Source of the DNA: Streptomyces sp. NRRL S-31
GTDB taxonomy: Bacteria; Actinomycetota; Actinomycetes; Streptomycetales; Streptomycetaceae
DNA length: 51,408 bases
NCBI RefSeq assembly: GCF_000718775.1
Contig: NZ_JOCB01000053.1
Location: forward strand, 1-51,408
Direction: 5' to 3'
Part shown: piece after piece, positions 6,965 through 15,060 of the stretch
How the letters are laid out: each line of letters begins with the position of its first letter
Numbering within the stretch: the first letter of the stretch is position 1
Program-made: the position numbers and the translations under genes
The notes under the pieces: model-generated
Database searches by the model: none
Seen by the model: only the letters and a program-made list of their open reading frames with translations
Told to the model about the DNA's origin: nothing

Positions 6965-8386
6965 GTGACCGCTGAGGCCCGTCAAGCGGGTGCCGACCAG
7001 GAACCCGCTGCCGACGGGGAGCGACCGCTCGACATCGCGCTCCTCACCTACAAGGGGAACCCGTTCTGCGGGGGACAGGGCGTCTACGTACGGCACCTCT
7101 CGCGCGAGCTGGCCCGCCTCGGACACCGGGTCGAGGTCATCGGCTCCCAGCCGTACCCGGTGCTGGACGAGGGCTACCCCCGGCTCACCCTCACCGAACT
7201 GCCCAGCCTCGACCTGTACCGCCAGCCCGACCCCTTCCGCACCCCGAAGCGGGACGAGTACCGGGACTGGGTCGACGCCCTGGAGGTCGCCACCATGTGG
7301 ACCGGCGGCTTCCCCGAGCCGCTGACCTTCTCCCTCCGCGCCCGCCACCATCTGCGCGCCCGCCGCGGCGAGTTCGACGTCGTCCACGACAACCAGACCC
7401 TGGGCTACGGGCTGCTGGGCGACATCGGCGCCCCGCTCGTCACCACGATCCACCACCCGATCACCGTGGACCGGCAGCTGGAACTGGACGCGGCCGGCAC
7501 CTGGCAGCGCCGCTACTCGGTGCGCCGCTGGTACGCCTTCACCCGCATGCAGAAGCGCGTCGCCCGCCGGCTGCCCTCGGTCCTCACCGTCTCCGGCAGC
7601 TCCCGCCAGGAGATCACGGACCACCTCGGCGTCCGCGGCGACCGGGTCCACGTCGTCCACATCGGCGCCGACACCGACCTGTTCGCGCCGGATCCATCCG
7701 TCGCCGAGGTGCCGGGCCGGATCGTCACCACCTCCAGCGCCGATGTGCCGCTCAAGGGGCTGGTGTTCCTGGTGGAGGCGCTCGCCAAGGTGCGCGCCGA
7801 GCACCCGGACGCCCACCTCGTCGTCGTCGGCAAGCGCCCGGCCGAGGGCCCGGTCGCCCGGGCCGTGGAGCACTACGGCCTCGAAGGCGCCGTCGAGTTC
7901 GTCAAGGGCATCTCCGACGCCGAACTGGTCGACCTGATCCGCTCGGCCGAGGTCGCCTGCGTGCCCTCGCTGTACGAGGGCTTCTCGCTGCCCGCAGCCG
8001 AGGCCATGGCCACCGGCACCCCGCTGGTCGCCACGACCGGCGGCGCGATCCCCGAGGTCGCCGGCCGCGACGGCGAGACCTGTCTGGCCGTACCGCCCGG
8101 CGACGCCGGCGCGCTGGCCGCCGCCCTGGGCCGGCTGCTGGCGGACGCGGGACTGCGCGACCGGCTCGGCCGGGCCGGCCGCGAGCGGGTGCTGGAGAAG
8201 TTCACCTGGGCCCGCGCCGCCCAGGGCACCGTGGCCCACTACCGCGAGGCCATCGCCCGCGCCGCCGGCCCCCAGGCTCGAAACGGCTCGCGCGCGGGGG
8301 CCCCCGCCGCGGCCCGGACCCCCGGCCGCCCCGCGGCCCCGGTAAGTGTTGCAGGCGTCTCCTCCGAAAGCAGGGCCACGTGCTGA
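6965..8386 (+). CDS. Glycosyltransferase family 4
   Basis: 473 residues from GTG 6965 with AAGGGGG about eight bases upstream; an ATG at 6929 is an in-frame alternative. GT-B fold: the N-terminal domain begins DIALLTYKGNPFCGGQGVYV with the glycine loop and continues through a YYxxH-like acceptor region. The C-terminal nucleotide-sugar domain has SADVPLKGLVFLVEAL, VVVGKRP and the GT4 signature SLYEGFSLPAAEAMATGTPL with the two catalytic-type Glu residues (EGFSLPAAE). It is cytoplasmic or membrane-peripheral. It is the first gene of an operon with a methyltransferase (7-base overlap) and a terpenoid-barrel protein. Donor and acceptor are unknown. The C-terminal tail from about residue 440 is Ala/Pro-rich. 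Confidence 0.88.
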   Translation: MTAEARQAGADQEPAADGERPLDIALLTYKGNPFCGGQGVYVRHLSRELARLGHRVEVIGSQPYPVLDEGYPRLTLTELPSLDLYRQPDPFRTPKRDEYRDWVDALEVATMWTGGFPEPLTFSLRARHHLRARRGEFDVVHDNQTLGYGLLGDIGAPLVTTIHHPITVDRQLELDAAGTWQRRYSVRRWYAFTRMQKRVARRLPSVLTVSGSSRQEITDHLGVRGDRVHVVHIGADTDLFAPDPSVAEVPGRIVTTSSADVPLKGLVFLVEALAKVRAEHPDAHLVVVGKRPAEGPVARAVEHYGLEGAVEFVKGISDAELVDLIRSAEVACVPSLYEGFSLPAAEAMATGTPLVATTGGAIPEVAGRDGETCLAVPPGDAGALAAALGRLLADAGLRDRLGRAGRERVLEKFTWARAAQGTVAHYREAIARAAGPQARNGSRAGAPAAARTPGRPAAPVSVAGVSSESRATC

Positions 8387-9126
8387 CCGTCGACTTCTCC
8401 CGGTTCCCGCTCGCCCCGGGCGACCGCGTCCTGGACCTCGGCTGCGGGGCCGGACGGCACGCCTTCGAGTGCTACCGGCGCGGCGCCCGGGTCGTGGCCC
8501 TGGACCAGAACGGCGAGGAGATCCGCGAGGTCGCCAAGTGGTTCGCGGCGATGAAGGAGGCGGGCGAGGCACCCGAGGGCGCCACGGCCACCGCCATGGA
8601 GGGCGACGCGCTCGCGCTCCCCTTCCCCGACGACTCCTTCGACGTCGTCATCATCTCCGAGGTGATGGAGCACATCCCCGACGACAAGGGCGTGCTCGCG
8701 GAGATGGTCCGCGTGCTCAAGCCGGGCGGACGCATCGCGATCACCGTGCCGCGCTACGGCCCCGAGAAGGTCTGCTGGGCGCTGTCCGACGCCTACCACG
8801 AGGTCGAGGGCGGCCACATCCGCATCTACAAGGCCGACGAACTCGTCGCCCGGGTCCGCGAGGCGGGCCTGAAGCCGTACGGCAGCCACCACGCGCACGC
8901 CCTGCACTCGCCGTACTGGTGGCTGAAGTGCGCGTTCGGCGTCGACAACGACAAGGCGCTGCCGGTGCGGGCGTACCACAAGCTGCTGGTCTGGGACATC
9001 ATGAAGAAGCCGTTCGCCACCCGGTTCGCCGAGCAGGCGCTCAACCCGCTGATCGGCAAGAGCTTCGTGGTCTACGCGACCAAGCCGCACCTGCCGCGAC
9101 TGGCCGGGGAGGCGGACGCCCGGTGA
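8380..9126 (+). CDS. Class I SAM-dependent methyltransferase
   Basis: 248 residues from GTG 8380, overlapping the glycosyltransferase stop. The Rossmann-type core is complete: motif I VLDLGCGAGRHAFEC (about 18-32), the acidic end of strand 2 in VVALDQNG, motif II/III GDALALPFPDDSFDVVIISE and VLKPGGRIAITVP. After the core, an insertion with WALSDAYHEVEGGHIRIY and a Trp/His-rich segment (HALHSPYWWLKCAFGVDN) probably forms the substrate pocket, as in lipid or isoprenoid methyltransferases. It is coupled by GTGA to the next gene. The substrate is not identifiable. Confidence 0.85.
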   Translation: MLTVDFSRFPLAPGDRVLDLGCGAGRHAFECYRRGARVVALDQNGEEIREVAKWFAAMKEAGEAPEGATATAMEGDALALPFPDDSFDVVIISEVMEHIPDDKGVLAEMVRVLKPGGRIAITVPRYGPEKVCWALSDAYHEVEGGHIRIYKADELVARVREAGLKPYGSHHAHALHSPYWWLKCAFGVDNDKALPVRAYHKLLVWDIMKKPFATRFAEQALNPLIGKSFVVYATKPHLPRLAGEADAR

Positions 9127-10193
9127 CCACCCCCCGGACAGAACACCTCGTCCTGCCCGGGGTCCTCACCGCCGGGCAGGCCGCCGCGACCGTCGCCGGC
9201 ATCCTCGCCGTGCAGCGGGAGGACGGCGCGATCCCGTGGTTCCGGGGACACCACCTGGACCCCTGGGACCACACCGAGGCCGCCATGGCCCTGGACGCGG
9301 CCGGCGAACACGAGGCCGCCGAGCGCGCGTACACCTGGCTCGCCCGGCACCAGAACGGGGACGGTTCCTGGTACGCCGCCTACGCGGACGGCGACCACGA
9401 CGACGTCACCGACCGCGCCCGCGAGTCCAACTTCGTCGCCTACATAGCCGTCGGGGTGTGGCACCACTACCTCTCCACCGGCGACGACACGTTCCTGGAC
9501 CGCATGTGGCCCACGGTCTACGCGGCCGTCGAGTGGGTGCTGCGGCTTCAGCGGCCGGGCGGGCAGATCGGCTGGCGGCGCGAGGACGACGGCACCCCCA
9601 CGGCCGACGCCCTGCTCACCGGCAGCTCCTCCGTCCACCACGCGCTGCGCTGCGCGCTCGCCATCGCCGAACAGCGCGAGGAGCCGCAGCCGGACTGGGA
9701 GCTGGCGGCCGGGTCGCTGCGCCACGCGATCCGCCGGCACCCCGAGCGGTTCCTGGACAAGGACCGCTACTCGATGGACTGGTACTACCCGGTCCTCGGC
9801 GGTGCCCTGACCGGAGCGGAGGCCAAGGCCCGGATCGAGGAGTCCTGGGACCGCTTCGTCGTCCCCGGCCTGGGCGTGCGCTGCGTGGTGCCCAACCCCT
9901 GGGTGACCGGCGGTGAGTCCAGCGAACTCGCCCTGGCCCTGTGGGCGGTGGGCGAGTCCGACCGCGCCCTGGAGATACTCCAGTCCATCCAGCACCTGCG
10001 GGACCCGGAGTCCGGCCTGTACTGGACGGGCTACGTCTTCGAGGACGACGTGATCTGGCCCCGTGAGCTGACCACCTGGACGGCGGGCTCCCTGCTGCTC
10101 GCCGTGGCCGCGCTGGGCGGCCACGAGGCCACCTGCGCGGTCTTCGGCGGCGAACACCTGCCGACCGGCCTGGCTCCCGACTGCTGCGACTAG
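9123..10193 (+). CDS. Terpenoid-cyclase-barrel protein (prenyltransferase-like)
   Basis: 356 residues from GTG 9123, which overlaps the methyltransferase stop in GTGA. There are repeated alpha/alpha motifs: DPWDHTEAAMALDAAGEHEA, ERAYTWLARHQNGDGSWYAAY, WPTVYAAVEWVLRLQRPGGQIGW and ESSELALALWAVGES. No signal peptide or membrane helix is present, so it is cytoplasmic. Acidic clusters (DGDHDDVTDRARESN) might bind metal, but I do not see a standard DxDD protonation motif. Together with the GT4 enzyme and methyltransferase under a KstR-like operator it suggests modification of an isoprenoid or steroid-like lipid (inference). Confidence 0.75.
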   Translation: MTTPRTEHLVLPGVLTAGQAAATVAGILAVQREDGAIPWFRGHHLDPWDHTEAAMALDAAGEHEAAERAYTWLARHQNGDGSWYAAYADGDHDDVTDRARESNFVAYIAVGVWHHYLSTGDDTFLDRMWPTVYAAVEWVLRLQRPGGQIGWRREDDGTPTADALLTGSSSVHHALRCALAIAEQREEPQPDWELAAGSLRHAIRRHPERFLDKDRYSMDWYYPVLGGALTGAEAKARIEESWDRFVVPGLGVRCVVPNPWVTGGESSELALALWAVGESDRALEILQSIQHLRDPESGLYWTGYVFEDDVIWPRELTTWTAGSLLLAVAALGGHEATCAVFGGEHLPTGLAPDCCD

Positions 10194-10246
10194 CCGACGG
10201 AGTTCGGGGACAGGCCCCGGCAGGGCACGGCAAGGCCCACCAGGGC

Positions 10247-10540
10247 TCAGTGGCGCTGCATCCGGTTGGCTATGGCATGGCCGACGAAGAGGTAGACCAC
10301 GGCGGCCAGGCCGTAGCCGGCGACCACGCGGGCCCACGCCTCGTCGAACGTGAAGAGGTCGTGGGACCAGCCCGCCAGCCAGGATGCCGCGTCGTGGACG
10401 AACCGGACCAGGCCGTTGGCCCGGTTCGCGTCCAGCAGGTACATCAGTATCCACAGGCCGAGGATCAGCGCCATGGCGTCGGCGACGACCGCGATGACCG
10501 TCCCGGCCTGGTTCGCACCGTTGCGATATCGAGGGGACAT
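10247..10540 (-). CDS. Small membrane protein, 97 residues
   Basis: ATG at 10538-10540 (MSPRYRNGANQAG), chosen because the upstream part of the open frame is low-complexity. Two hydrophobic segments are visible: TVIAVVADAMALILGLWILMYLL and ARVVAGYGLAAVVYLFVGHAIA, separated by a loop with WLAGWSHDLFTFDEAWA. It ends in ANRMQRH. No family function is known to me; similar short proteins are conserved hypotheticals in Streptomyces. It is a single-gene unit, convergent with the glycosyltransferase operon. Confidence 0.75.
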   Translation of the reverse strand: MSPRYRNGANQAGTVIAVVADAMALILGLWILMYLLDANRANGLVRFVHDAASWLAGWSHDLFTFDEAWARVVAGYGLAAVVYLFVGHAIANRMQRH

Positions 10541-10713
10541 GTCTTCCGGATTGCCGGGCGGGGTGCGGTGAAACCCCCGAGGGAGCCCGGACGGGACCCG
10601 GACGCGCCCCGGAGACGACCCGGATGGCGTCCCCCGGGTGGCGCAGTGCGGCGGTCCGGGTGACGCTGCCGGAGGAACCAGACCGCTCGGGGAGGACACG
10701 TCCGGAGGACCTC

Positions 10714-11286
10714 GTGCCCGTACCGATACGGCGCCTCTTCGTGGCGCTCACCCTGTGCTGCGCCCTGGTGGCCGGTGCCACCGCCTGCGGCAGCGGCGAG
10801 AAGAGCAGTACGAAGGACACCGCGGCGGCGGCCCAGGCCCAGCCCGCCGCCGACAGCCCCAGCCCGACCGCGTCCGTGGAGCGCCAGAAGCTCGCCAAGA
10901 CCCGTTTCGTGGCGAACGCGGGCCTGGCCGCCGGCGCGACCTACCAGTGGATCGTGAAGCCCTGGAAGGCCGGCAAGTTCAAGAAGGGCGCCCACGGCCG
11001 CAAGACGGCGCTGGTGAAGGCCGGTCTCGCCGGTGCCTTCGCCTACAACCGGCTGAAGGCGGCCCAGCGGAACGCCCAGGGCGATCCCACGCTCTCCAAG
11101 GCGCTCGCGCCGCTCGGCGCCGGCATCGACGGCCTGAAGAACCTGGCGTCCAAGCTCCGCAAGGGCGACGACAGCGCCGTGGGCCCCTTCGAGGGCATCA
11201 TCAGCCAGGTGAAGGACGCGGGCCAGAGCGCCGGCGCGCCGGTCAAGGACCAGGTGCCGTCGGGGTCGCAGCTGACCAAGGGCTAG
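10714..11286 (+). CDS. Putative lipoprotein, helical
   Basis: 190 residues from GTG 10714 with a strong GGAGGA at 10704-10709. A signal peptide (LFVALTLCCALVAGATAC) ends in a weak lipobox with Cys near residue 26; a Ser/Thr/Ala/Pro spacer follows. The mature part is Lys/Ala-rich and helical (TRFVANAGLAAGATYQWIVK, KTALVKAGLAGAFAYNRLK). No catalytic motif is visible and the function is unknown. It is convergent with the F420 oxidoreductase gene and shares a terminator with it. Confidence 0.75.
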   Translation: MPVPIRRLFVALTLCCALVAGATACGSGEKSSTKDTAAAAQAQPAADSPSPTASVERQKLAKTRFVANAGLAAGATYQWIVKPWKAGKFKKGAHGRKTALVKAGLAGAFAYNRLKAAQRNAQGDPTLSKALAPLGAGIDGLKNLASKLRKGDDSAVGPFEGIISQVKDAGQSAGAPVKDQVPSGSQLTKG

Positions 11287-11326
11287 GCGGTGTCCTTCCG
11301 GTCGGACGACCGGTGAGGCCGCCTAG
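11283..11326. terminator. Bidirectional terminator hairpin
   Basis: CTAGGCGG (11283-11290) pairs with CCGCCTAG (11319-11326), with an inner hairpin CCGGTCG/CGACCGG. The outer stem contains or touches the stop codons of both convergent genes. Confidence 0.6.
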
Positions 11327-12333
11327 GCGTTCAGCTCCGCCGGCACCCGCAGGGTGTGCGGGTCCGGGGACAGGGCCGGCAGGTCGGTCACCGGGCCCGC
11401 GCGCCACGACTCCAGCCGTTCGGCGACGCGTTCGCGCGGACCGACCAGGGAGATCTCGTCGGCGAAGGCGTCCGGCACGGCCCGCACGGCCTCCTCGCGC
11501 CGCCCGGCCAGGAACAGCTCCTGGATCCGCCGGGCCTCGGCCTCGTACCCCATGCGGGCCATCAGGTCGGCGTGGAAGTTGCGGGCCGCGTGGCCCATCC
11601 CGCCGATGTAGAAGCCGAGCATGGCCTTGACGGGCAGCAGCCCCTCGGCGACGTCGTCGCAGACCTGCACCCGTGCCATCGGCGCGACCAGGAACCCCGG
11701 CGGCAACTCCCGTACCACGTCCCCGTACACCTCCGGCCGGCTCGGCGCCCAGTACAGCGGCAGCCAGCCGTCGGCGATCCGGGCGGTCTGGGCGACGTTG
11801 CGCGGCCCCTCGGCACCGAGCAGGACGGGGAGGTGCCGGCGCAGGGGGTGGGTGATCGAGCGCAGCGGCCTGCCGAGCCCGGTGCCGTCCGGCCCCCGGT
11901 ACGGCAGCGGGTGGAACCGCCCGTCCACCTCCACCGGCGCCCTCCTGCGCGGCACCTGCCGGACGACGTCCACGTACTCCCGGGTCGCGGTCAGCGGCGA
12001 CGCCGGGAACGGGCGGCCGTACCAGCCCTCCACCACCTGCGGCCCGGACAGCCCGAGCCCGAGCAGCAAGCGTCCGCCGGAGAGGTGGTCCAGGGTGAGC
12101 GCGTGCATCGCGGTGGCGGCCGGTGAGCGGGCGGCCATCTGGGCCACCGCCGTACCCAGTCTGATCGTCGACGTCCGCGCGGCGATCCAGGTCAGCGGGG
12201 TGAAGGCGTCCGAGCCCCAGGACTCCGCCGTCCACACCGAGTGGTAGCCGAGCCGTTCCGCCTCCTGGGCGAGGGGCACCTGGCCGGCGTCCGGACCGCG
12301 TCCCCAGTACCCGAGTGCGAGACCGAGCCGCAT
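11323..12333 (-). CDS. LLM-class (F420-type) flavin-dependent oxidoreductase
   Basis: 336 residues from ATG 12333. The TIM-barrel luciferase-like fold is shown by MRLGLALGYWG, AQEAERLGYHSVWTAESWGSDAFTPLTWIAARTSTIRLGT (given here only as landmarks about 20-60), LDHLSGGRLLLGLGLSGP and IADGWLPLYWAPSRPE. In actinobacteria this subfamily generally uses coenzyme F420; the substrate cannot be read from sequence. It stands alone between convergent and tandem neighbours. Length and the C-terminal HTLRVPAEL are normal. Confidence 0.85.
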   Translation of the reverse strand: MRLGLALGYWGRGPDAGQVPLAQEAERLGYHSVWTAESWGSDAFTPLTWIAARTSTIRLGTAVAQMAARSPAATAMHALTLDHLSGGRLLLGLGLSGPQVVEGWYGRPFPASPLTATREYVDVVRQVPRRRAPVEVDGRFHPLPYRGPDGTGLGRPLRSITHPLRRHLPVLLGAEGPRNVAQTARIADGWLPLYWAPSRPEVYGDVVRELPPGFLVAPMARVQVCDDVAEGLLPVKAMLGFYIGGMGHAARNFHADLMARMGYEAEARRIQELFLAGRREEAVRAVPDAFADEISLVGPRERVAERLESWRAGPVTDLPALSPDPHTLRVPAELNA

Positions 12334-12390
12334 ACGCCTGCCTCCTGACGGTCCGTCAGTTCACGACCGGGAGGCGACTGTACGACAACG

Positions 12391-12418
12391 GCCCCCCGCC
12401 CGGAAGGGCGAGGGGCCG
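12391..12418 (-). terminator. Terminator after the DUF5336-like gene
   Basis: GGCCCCCCGCCC pairs with GGGCGAGGGGCC over a GGAA loop (11 of 12 pairs). It lies 21 bases beyond the stop of the minus-strand gene. Confidence 0.55.
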
Positions 12419-12438
12419 GACGCGACGGCGTGCGGGGC

Positions 12439-13242
12439 TCAGCCGCGCTGGATGCCCGAGGTGTCCTGGAGCACGCCGCGGCGGCCGTCCTGGGTCTGCG
12501 CGACCAGCGCGGCACCGCGCTGCTCGACCGCCAGGTACCAGGTGCCCGGGGCCAGTTCGGCGATCGGGGTGGGCGAGCCGTCCTCGGCGAACAGCGGGCG
12601 GGTCACCGGCACGGCGAACCAGAACGGCGAGAAGTCCGCGGCCGGGGGCTGCGCCGCCGGGGCGTGCTGCGCGGGCGGCTGCTGCCCGAACGGCTGGCCC
12701 GGCTGCGGCTGGGCGCCGTACGGCTGCTGCGGCTGGGCGCCCGGGTAGCCGTAGCCACCGGGCGGCTGGGCGCCGTAGGGCTGCGGGGCGACCGGCTTCG
12801 GGGCGGGGACGAGGGAGCCCTGGAGGGCCGGGACCAGCGGGGTGGCGACGGCCGCGGCGGCCAGCAGCAGCGCGGCGATGAGGCCCAGGATCAGACCGGA
12901 ACCGGCCCCGACGTCGAGCAGGTCGGACTTGTCGAAGGCGCCCAGCGGGTCGATGATCGACCAGAGCGCGGTCCAGGCGGCGAAGACGGTGAAGGCGACG
13001 CCGACCTGACCGAGGTCCAGCCCGACGACCTTGCGGGGCTGGGGGAGCGCGCGAGCGAGGACGACCAGGACCGCGCCGATGATTCCGCCGACGTACATGC
13101 TCATCACCAGGCCGAGGTTGTCCCAGGCGTTGGGGATGTCGCTGCCGTCGGTGTCGAACGTGTCGAGGAACGACGCGATGAACAGCAACACCGCTGCTCC
13201 GATCACCACGCCGTCGCCTCTAGTGAGGGAGCGGATATTCAC
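12439..13242 (-). CDS. DUF5336-like membrane protein with Gln/Pro-rich tail
   Basis: 267 residues. The GTG at 13240-13242 is preferred over the upstream start at 13293 because AAGGACC lies just upstream. Four hydrophobic helices occupy the first 130 residues (GVVIGAAVLLFIASFL, LGLVMSMYVGGIIGAVLVVLA, VGVAFTVFAAWTALWSI, GLILGLIAALLLAAAAVATPL). A linker of GYGYPGAQPQQPYG-type repeats follows (about 150-200), and a C-terminal domain (FWFAVPVTRPLFAEDGSP to QDGRRGVLQDTSGIQRG) that looks like a compact beta fold. The function is unknown; the layout matches DUF5336-type actinobacterial membrane proteins. Confidence 0.75.
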   Translation of the reverse strand: MNIRSLTRGDGVVIGAAVLLFIASFLDTFDTDGSDIPNAWDNLGLVMSMYVGGIIGAVLVVLARALPQPRKVVGLDLGQVGVAFTVFAAWTALWSIIDPLGAFDKSDLLDVGAGSGLILGLIAALLLAAAAVATPLVPALQGSLVPAPKPVAPQPYGAQPPGGYGYPGAQPQQPYGAQPQPGQPFGQQPPAQHAPAAQPPAADFSPFWFAVPVTRPLFAEDGSPTPIAELAPGTWYLAVEQRGAALVAQTQDGRRGVLQDTSGIQRG

Positions 13243-13325
13243 TTCAGGTCCTTCGTAGGTCGTCTCGTCGTCGGTAGACACTATCGCCCACAAGATCCGG
13301 CTGTCCGGCCGGTTCCGCCCGCCGG

Positions 13326-14252
13326 TCAGGACCCGCGCAGGAAACCCACGATTCCCCCGGAGATCCCCCGCGCCGCCCGCTGCCGCCAGGCTCCGCTGGT
13401 CAGCAGTGCCGCGTCCTTGCTATCGCGCATGTTGCCGCACTCGATGAACACCTTGGGAACCGTTGACAGATTGAGACCACCGAGATCGGTCCGCGTGACC
13501 AGGCCGGTGCCCCCGCCCAGGTAGTTGGAGGGCGGCTCGCCGGTCTCGCGGCGGTAGCCGTCCGCGACGCTCACCCCGAGGTCGTGGGACGGGCCGACGA
13601 TGTCCCGGGTGTCCGCGGCACCGGCGTGCACGGACCCCGGCAGGATGACGTGGAAGCCGCGGTTGCCGGGGGCGGAGCCGTCGGCGTGCAGGGAGATCGC
13701 CGCGTCCGCGTGTGCCGTGTTGCCGATCCGGGCCCGCTCGTCCACGCACGGCCCCCACTCCGGCCGGCCCTCGTCGTGGGTCAGCCTCACCGTGGCGCCC
13801 TGCCGCTCAAGGAGCGTGCGCAGCCGGTGCGCCAGGTCGAGGGTGAACCGCGCCTCGGCGTAACCGTCGTCGGTCGAGGTCCCGGTGGTGTCGCACTCCT
13901 TGCGGTGGGTGCCGATGTCCACGGGGCGGCCGATCTCGGCCGGGTGCCGGAAGTTGCCCGGGTTGTGCCCCGGGTCGACGACGACGACCTTGCCCCGCAG
14001 CGGGCCGCCGCCCGGCCGGGCGGAGCCGGACGCCTTGCCGTCGCCGCCCCCGTCCGGGGCCGCGTCCGGGGCGGGGGACACGGCGGCGGAGCCCGTGCGG
14101 TCCGCGCCGTCCGCGCCGCCGCCGTCCACCGCCTCGTACACCCCCCAGCCGAGCAGCGCGCCGGGCACCAGCGCGGCGAGGGCGACGGTCAGCGGGCGGC
14201 GCCGGGTCCGGCGGGCCTGCGGGGAATCGTGGTCCGGGCCTGTGTACGACAC
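13326..14252 (-). CDS. N-acetylmuramoyl-L-alanine amidase (Amidase_3), membrane-anchored
   Basis: 308 residues from GTG 14252. A basic N-terminus and one hydrophobic helix (RPLTVALAALVPGALLGWGV) act as a signal anchor. A Gly/Ala/Asp-rich spacer precedes the catalytic domain. Zinc and catalytic residues of the Amidase_3 family are visible: VVVDPGHNPGNF (His), E in GYAEARFTLDLAHRL, AISLHADGS (His) and the C-terminal PKVFIECGNMRDSKDA (Glu). It cleaves the amide between MurNAc and L-Ala of peptidoglycan outside the cell. It appears monocistronic. Confidence 0.9.
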   Translation of the reverse strand: MSYTGPDHDSPQARRTRRRPLTVALAALVPGALLGWGVYEAVDGGGADGADRTGSAAVSPAPDAAPDGGGDGKASGSARPGGGPLRGKVVVVDPGHNPGNFRHPAEIGRPVDIGTHRKECDTTGTSTDDGYAEARFTLDLAHRLRTLLERQGATVRLTHDEGRPEWGPCVDERARIGNTAHADAAISLHADGSAPGNRGFHVILPGSVHAGAADTRDIVGPSHDLGVSVADGYRRETGEPPSNYLGGGTGLVTRTDLGGLNLSTVPKVFIECGNMRDSKDAALLTSGAWRQRAARGISGGIVGFLRGS

Positions 14253-14276
14253 GTCTGCGACTCTAACCGGGGGGCG

Positions 14277-14936
14277 TCAGATGCCCGCCCCCGTACGCCG
14301 CAGGACACGCAGCGAGCCGGTCGCCGAGACCTCGGTGAACGCCCCGGACTCCAGGGCGCGCAGGTAGACGCGGTACGGCGCCTGGCCCGTGAACTCGTCC
14401 TCGGGGTCCGGGAAGACGTCGTGGACGACGAGGAGACCGCCCTCGGCCACGTGCGGTGCCCAGCCCTCGTAATCGGCGGTGGCGTGCTCGTCGGTGTGGC
14501 CGCCGTCGACGAACACGAGACCGAGCGGGGAGTTCCAGAGCGCCGCGATCCGCGGGGAGCGGCCGACGAGGGCGACCACGTGCTCCTCCAGACCGGCCCT
14601 GAACAGCGTGCGCCGGAACGTGGGCAGCGTGTCCATCAGGCCGATTTCCGGATCGACCGTCTCCGGGTCGTGGTAGTCCCAGCCGGGCTGCTGCTCCTCG
14701 CTGCCCCGGTGGTGGTCGACGGTCAGCGCGGTGACCCCGGCGGCGCGGGCCGCGTCGGCCAGCAGCACGGTGGAGCGCCCGCAGTACGTCCCGATCTCCA
14801 GCAGCGGCAGCCCGAGCCGCCCCGCGTCCGCGGCCGCCACGTACAGCGCCAGCCCCTCGTCCACGGGCATGAACCCCTTGGCCGCCTCGAACGCGGCCAG
14901 GATCTCGGGCTTGGGGGCGGGAGCGGGGGCGTGCAT
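14277..14936 (-). CDS. Class I SAM methyltransferase (methyltransferase_24-like)
   Basis: 219 residues from ATG 14936. The fold opens with a helix (ILAAFEAAKGFMPVDEGLALY), then motif I LLEIGTYCGRSTVLLADAA, ALTVDHHRGSEEQQ (acidic residue of strand 2), GLVFVDGGHTDEHATADYE and GGLLVVHDVFPDPEDEF. The GGHTxE and HDVFPDP patterns suggest a metal-assisted O-methyltransferase of the type often found near glycosyltransferases. The substrate is unknown. It lies downstream of the MFS gene on the same strand but 124 bases away, so probably has its own promoter. Confidence 0.8.
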   Translation of the reverse strand: MHAPAPAPKPEILAAFEAAKGFMPVDEGLALYVAAADAGRLGLPLLEIGTYCGRSTVLLADAARAAGVTALTVDHHRGSEEQQPGWDYHDPETVDPEIGLMDTLPTFRRTLFRAGLEEHVVALVGRSPRIAALWNSPLGLVFVDGGHTDEHATADYEGWAPHVAEGGLLVVHDVFPDPEDEFTGQAPYRVYLRALESGAFTEVSATGSLRVLRRTGAGI

Positions 14937-15060
14937 GGCGGGCCTTTCCGGTCGTACGGCTCGTGCGGCGCCCCATGCTGCCGTACCCCCGGCCGCCGGT
15001 GCGACAGGGGGTACGGGGGCGCGGGGACCGGACGGCCGGGCAGGCCGGCCGTCCCGGGCG

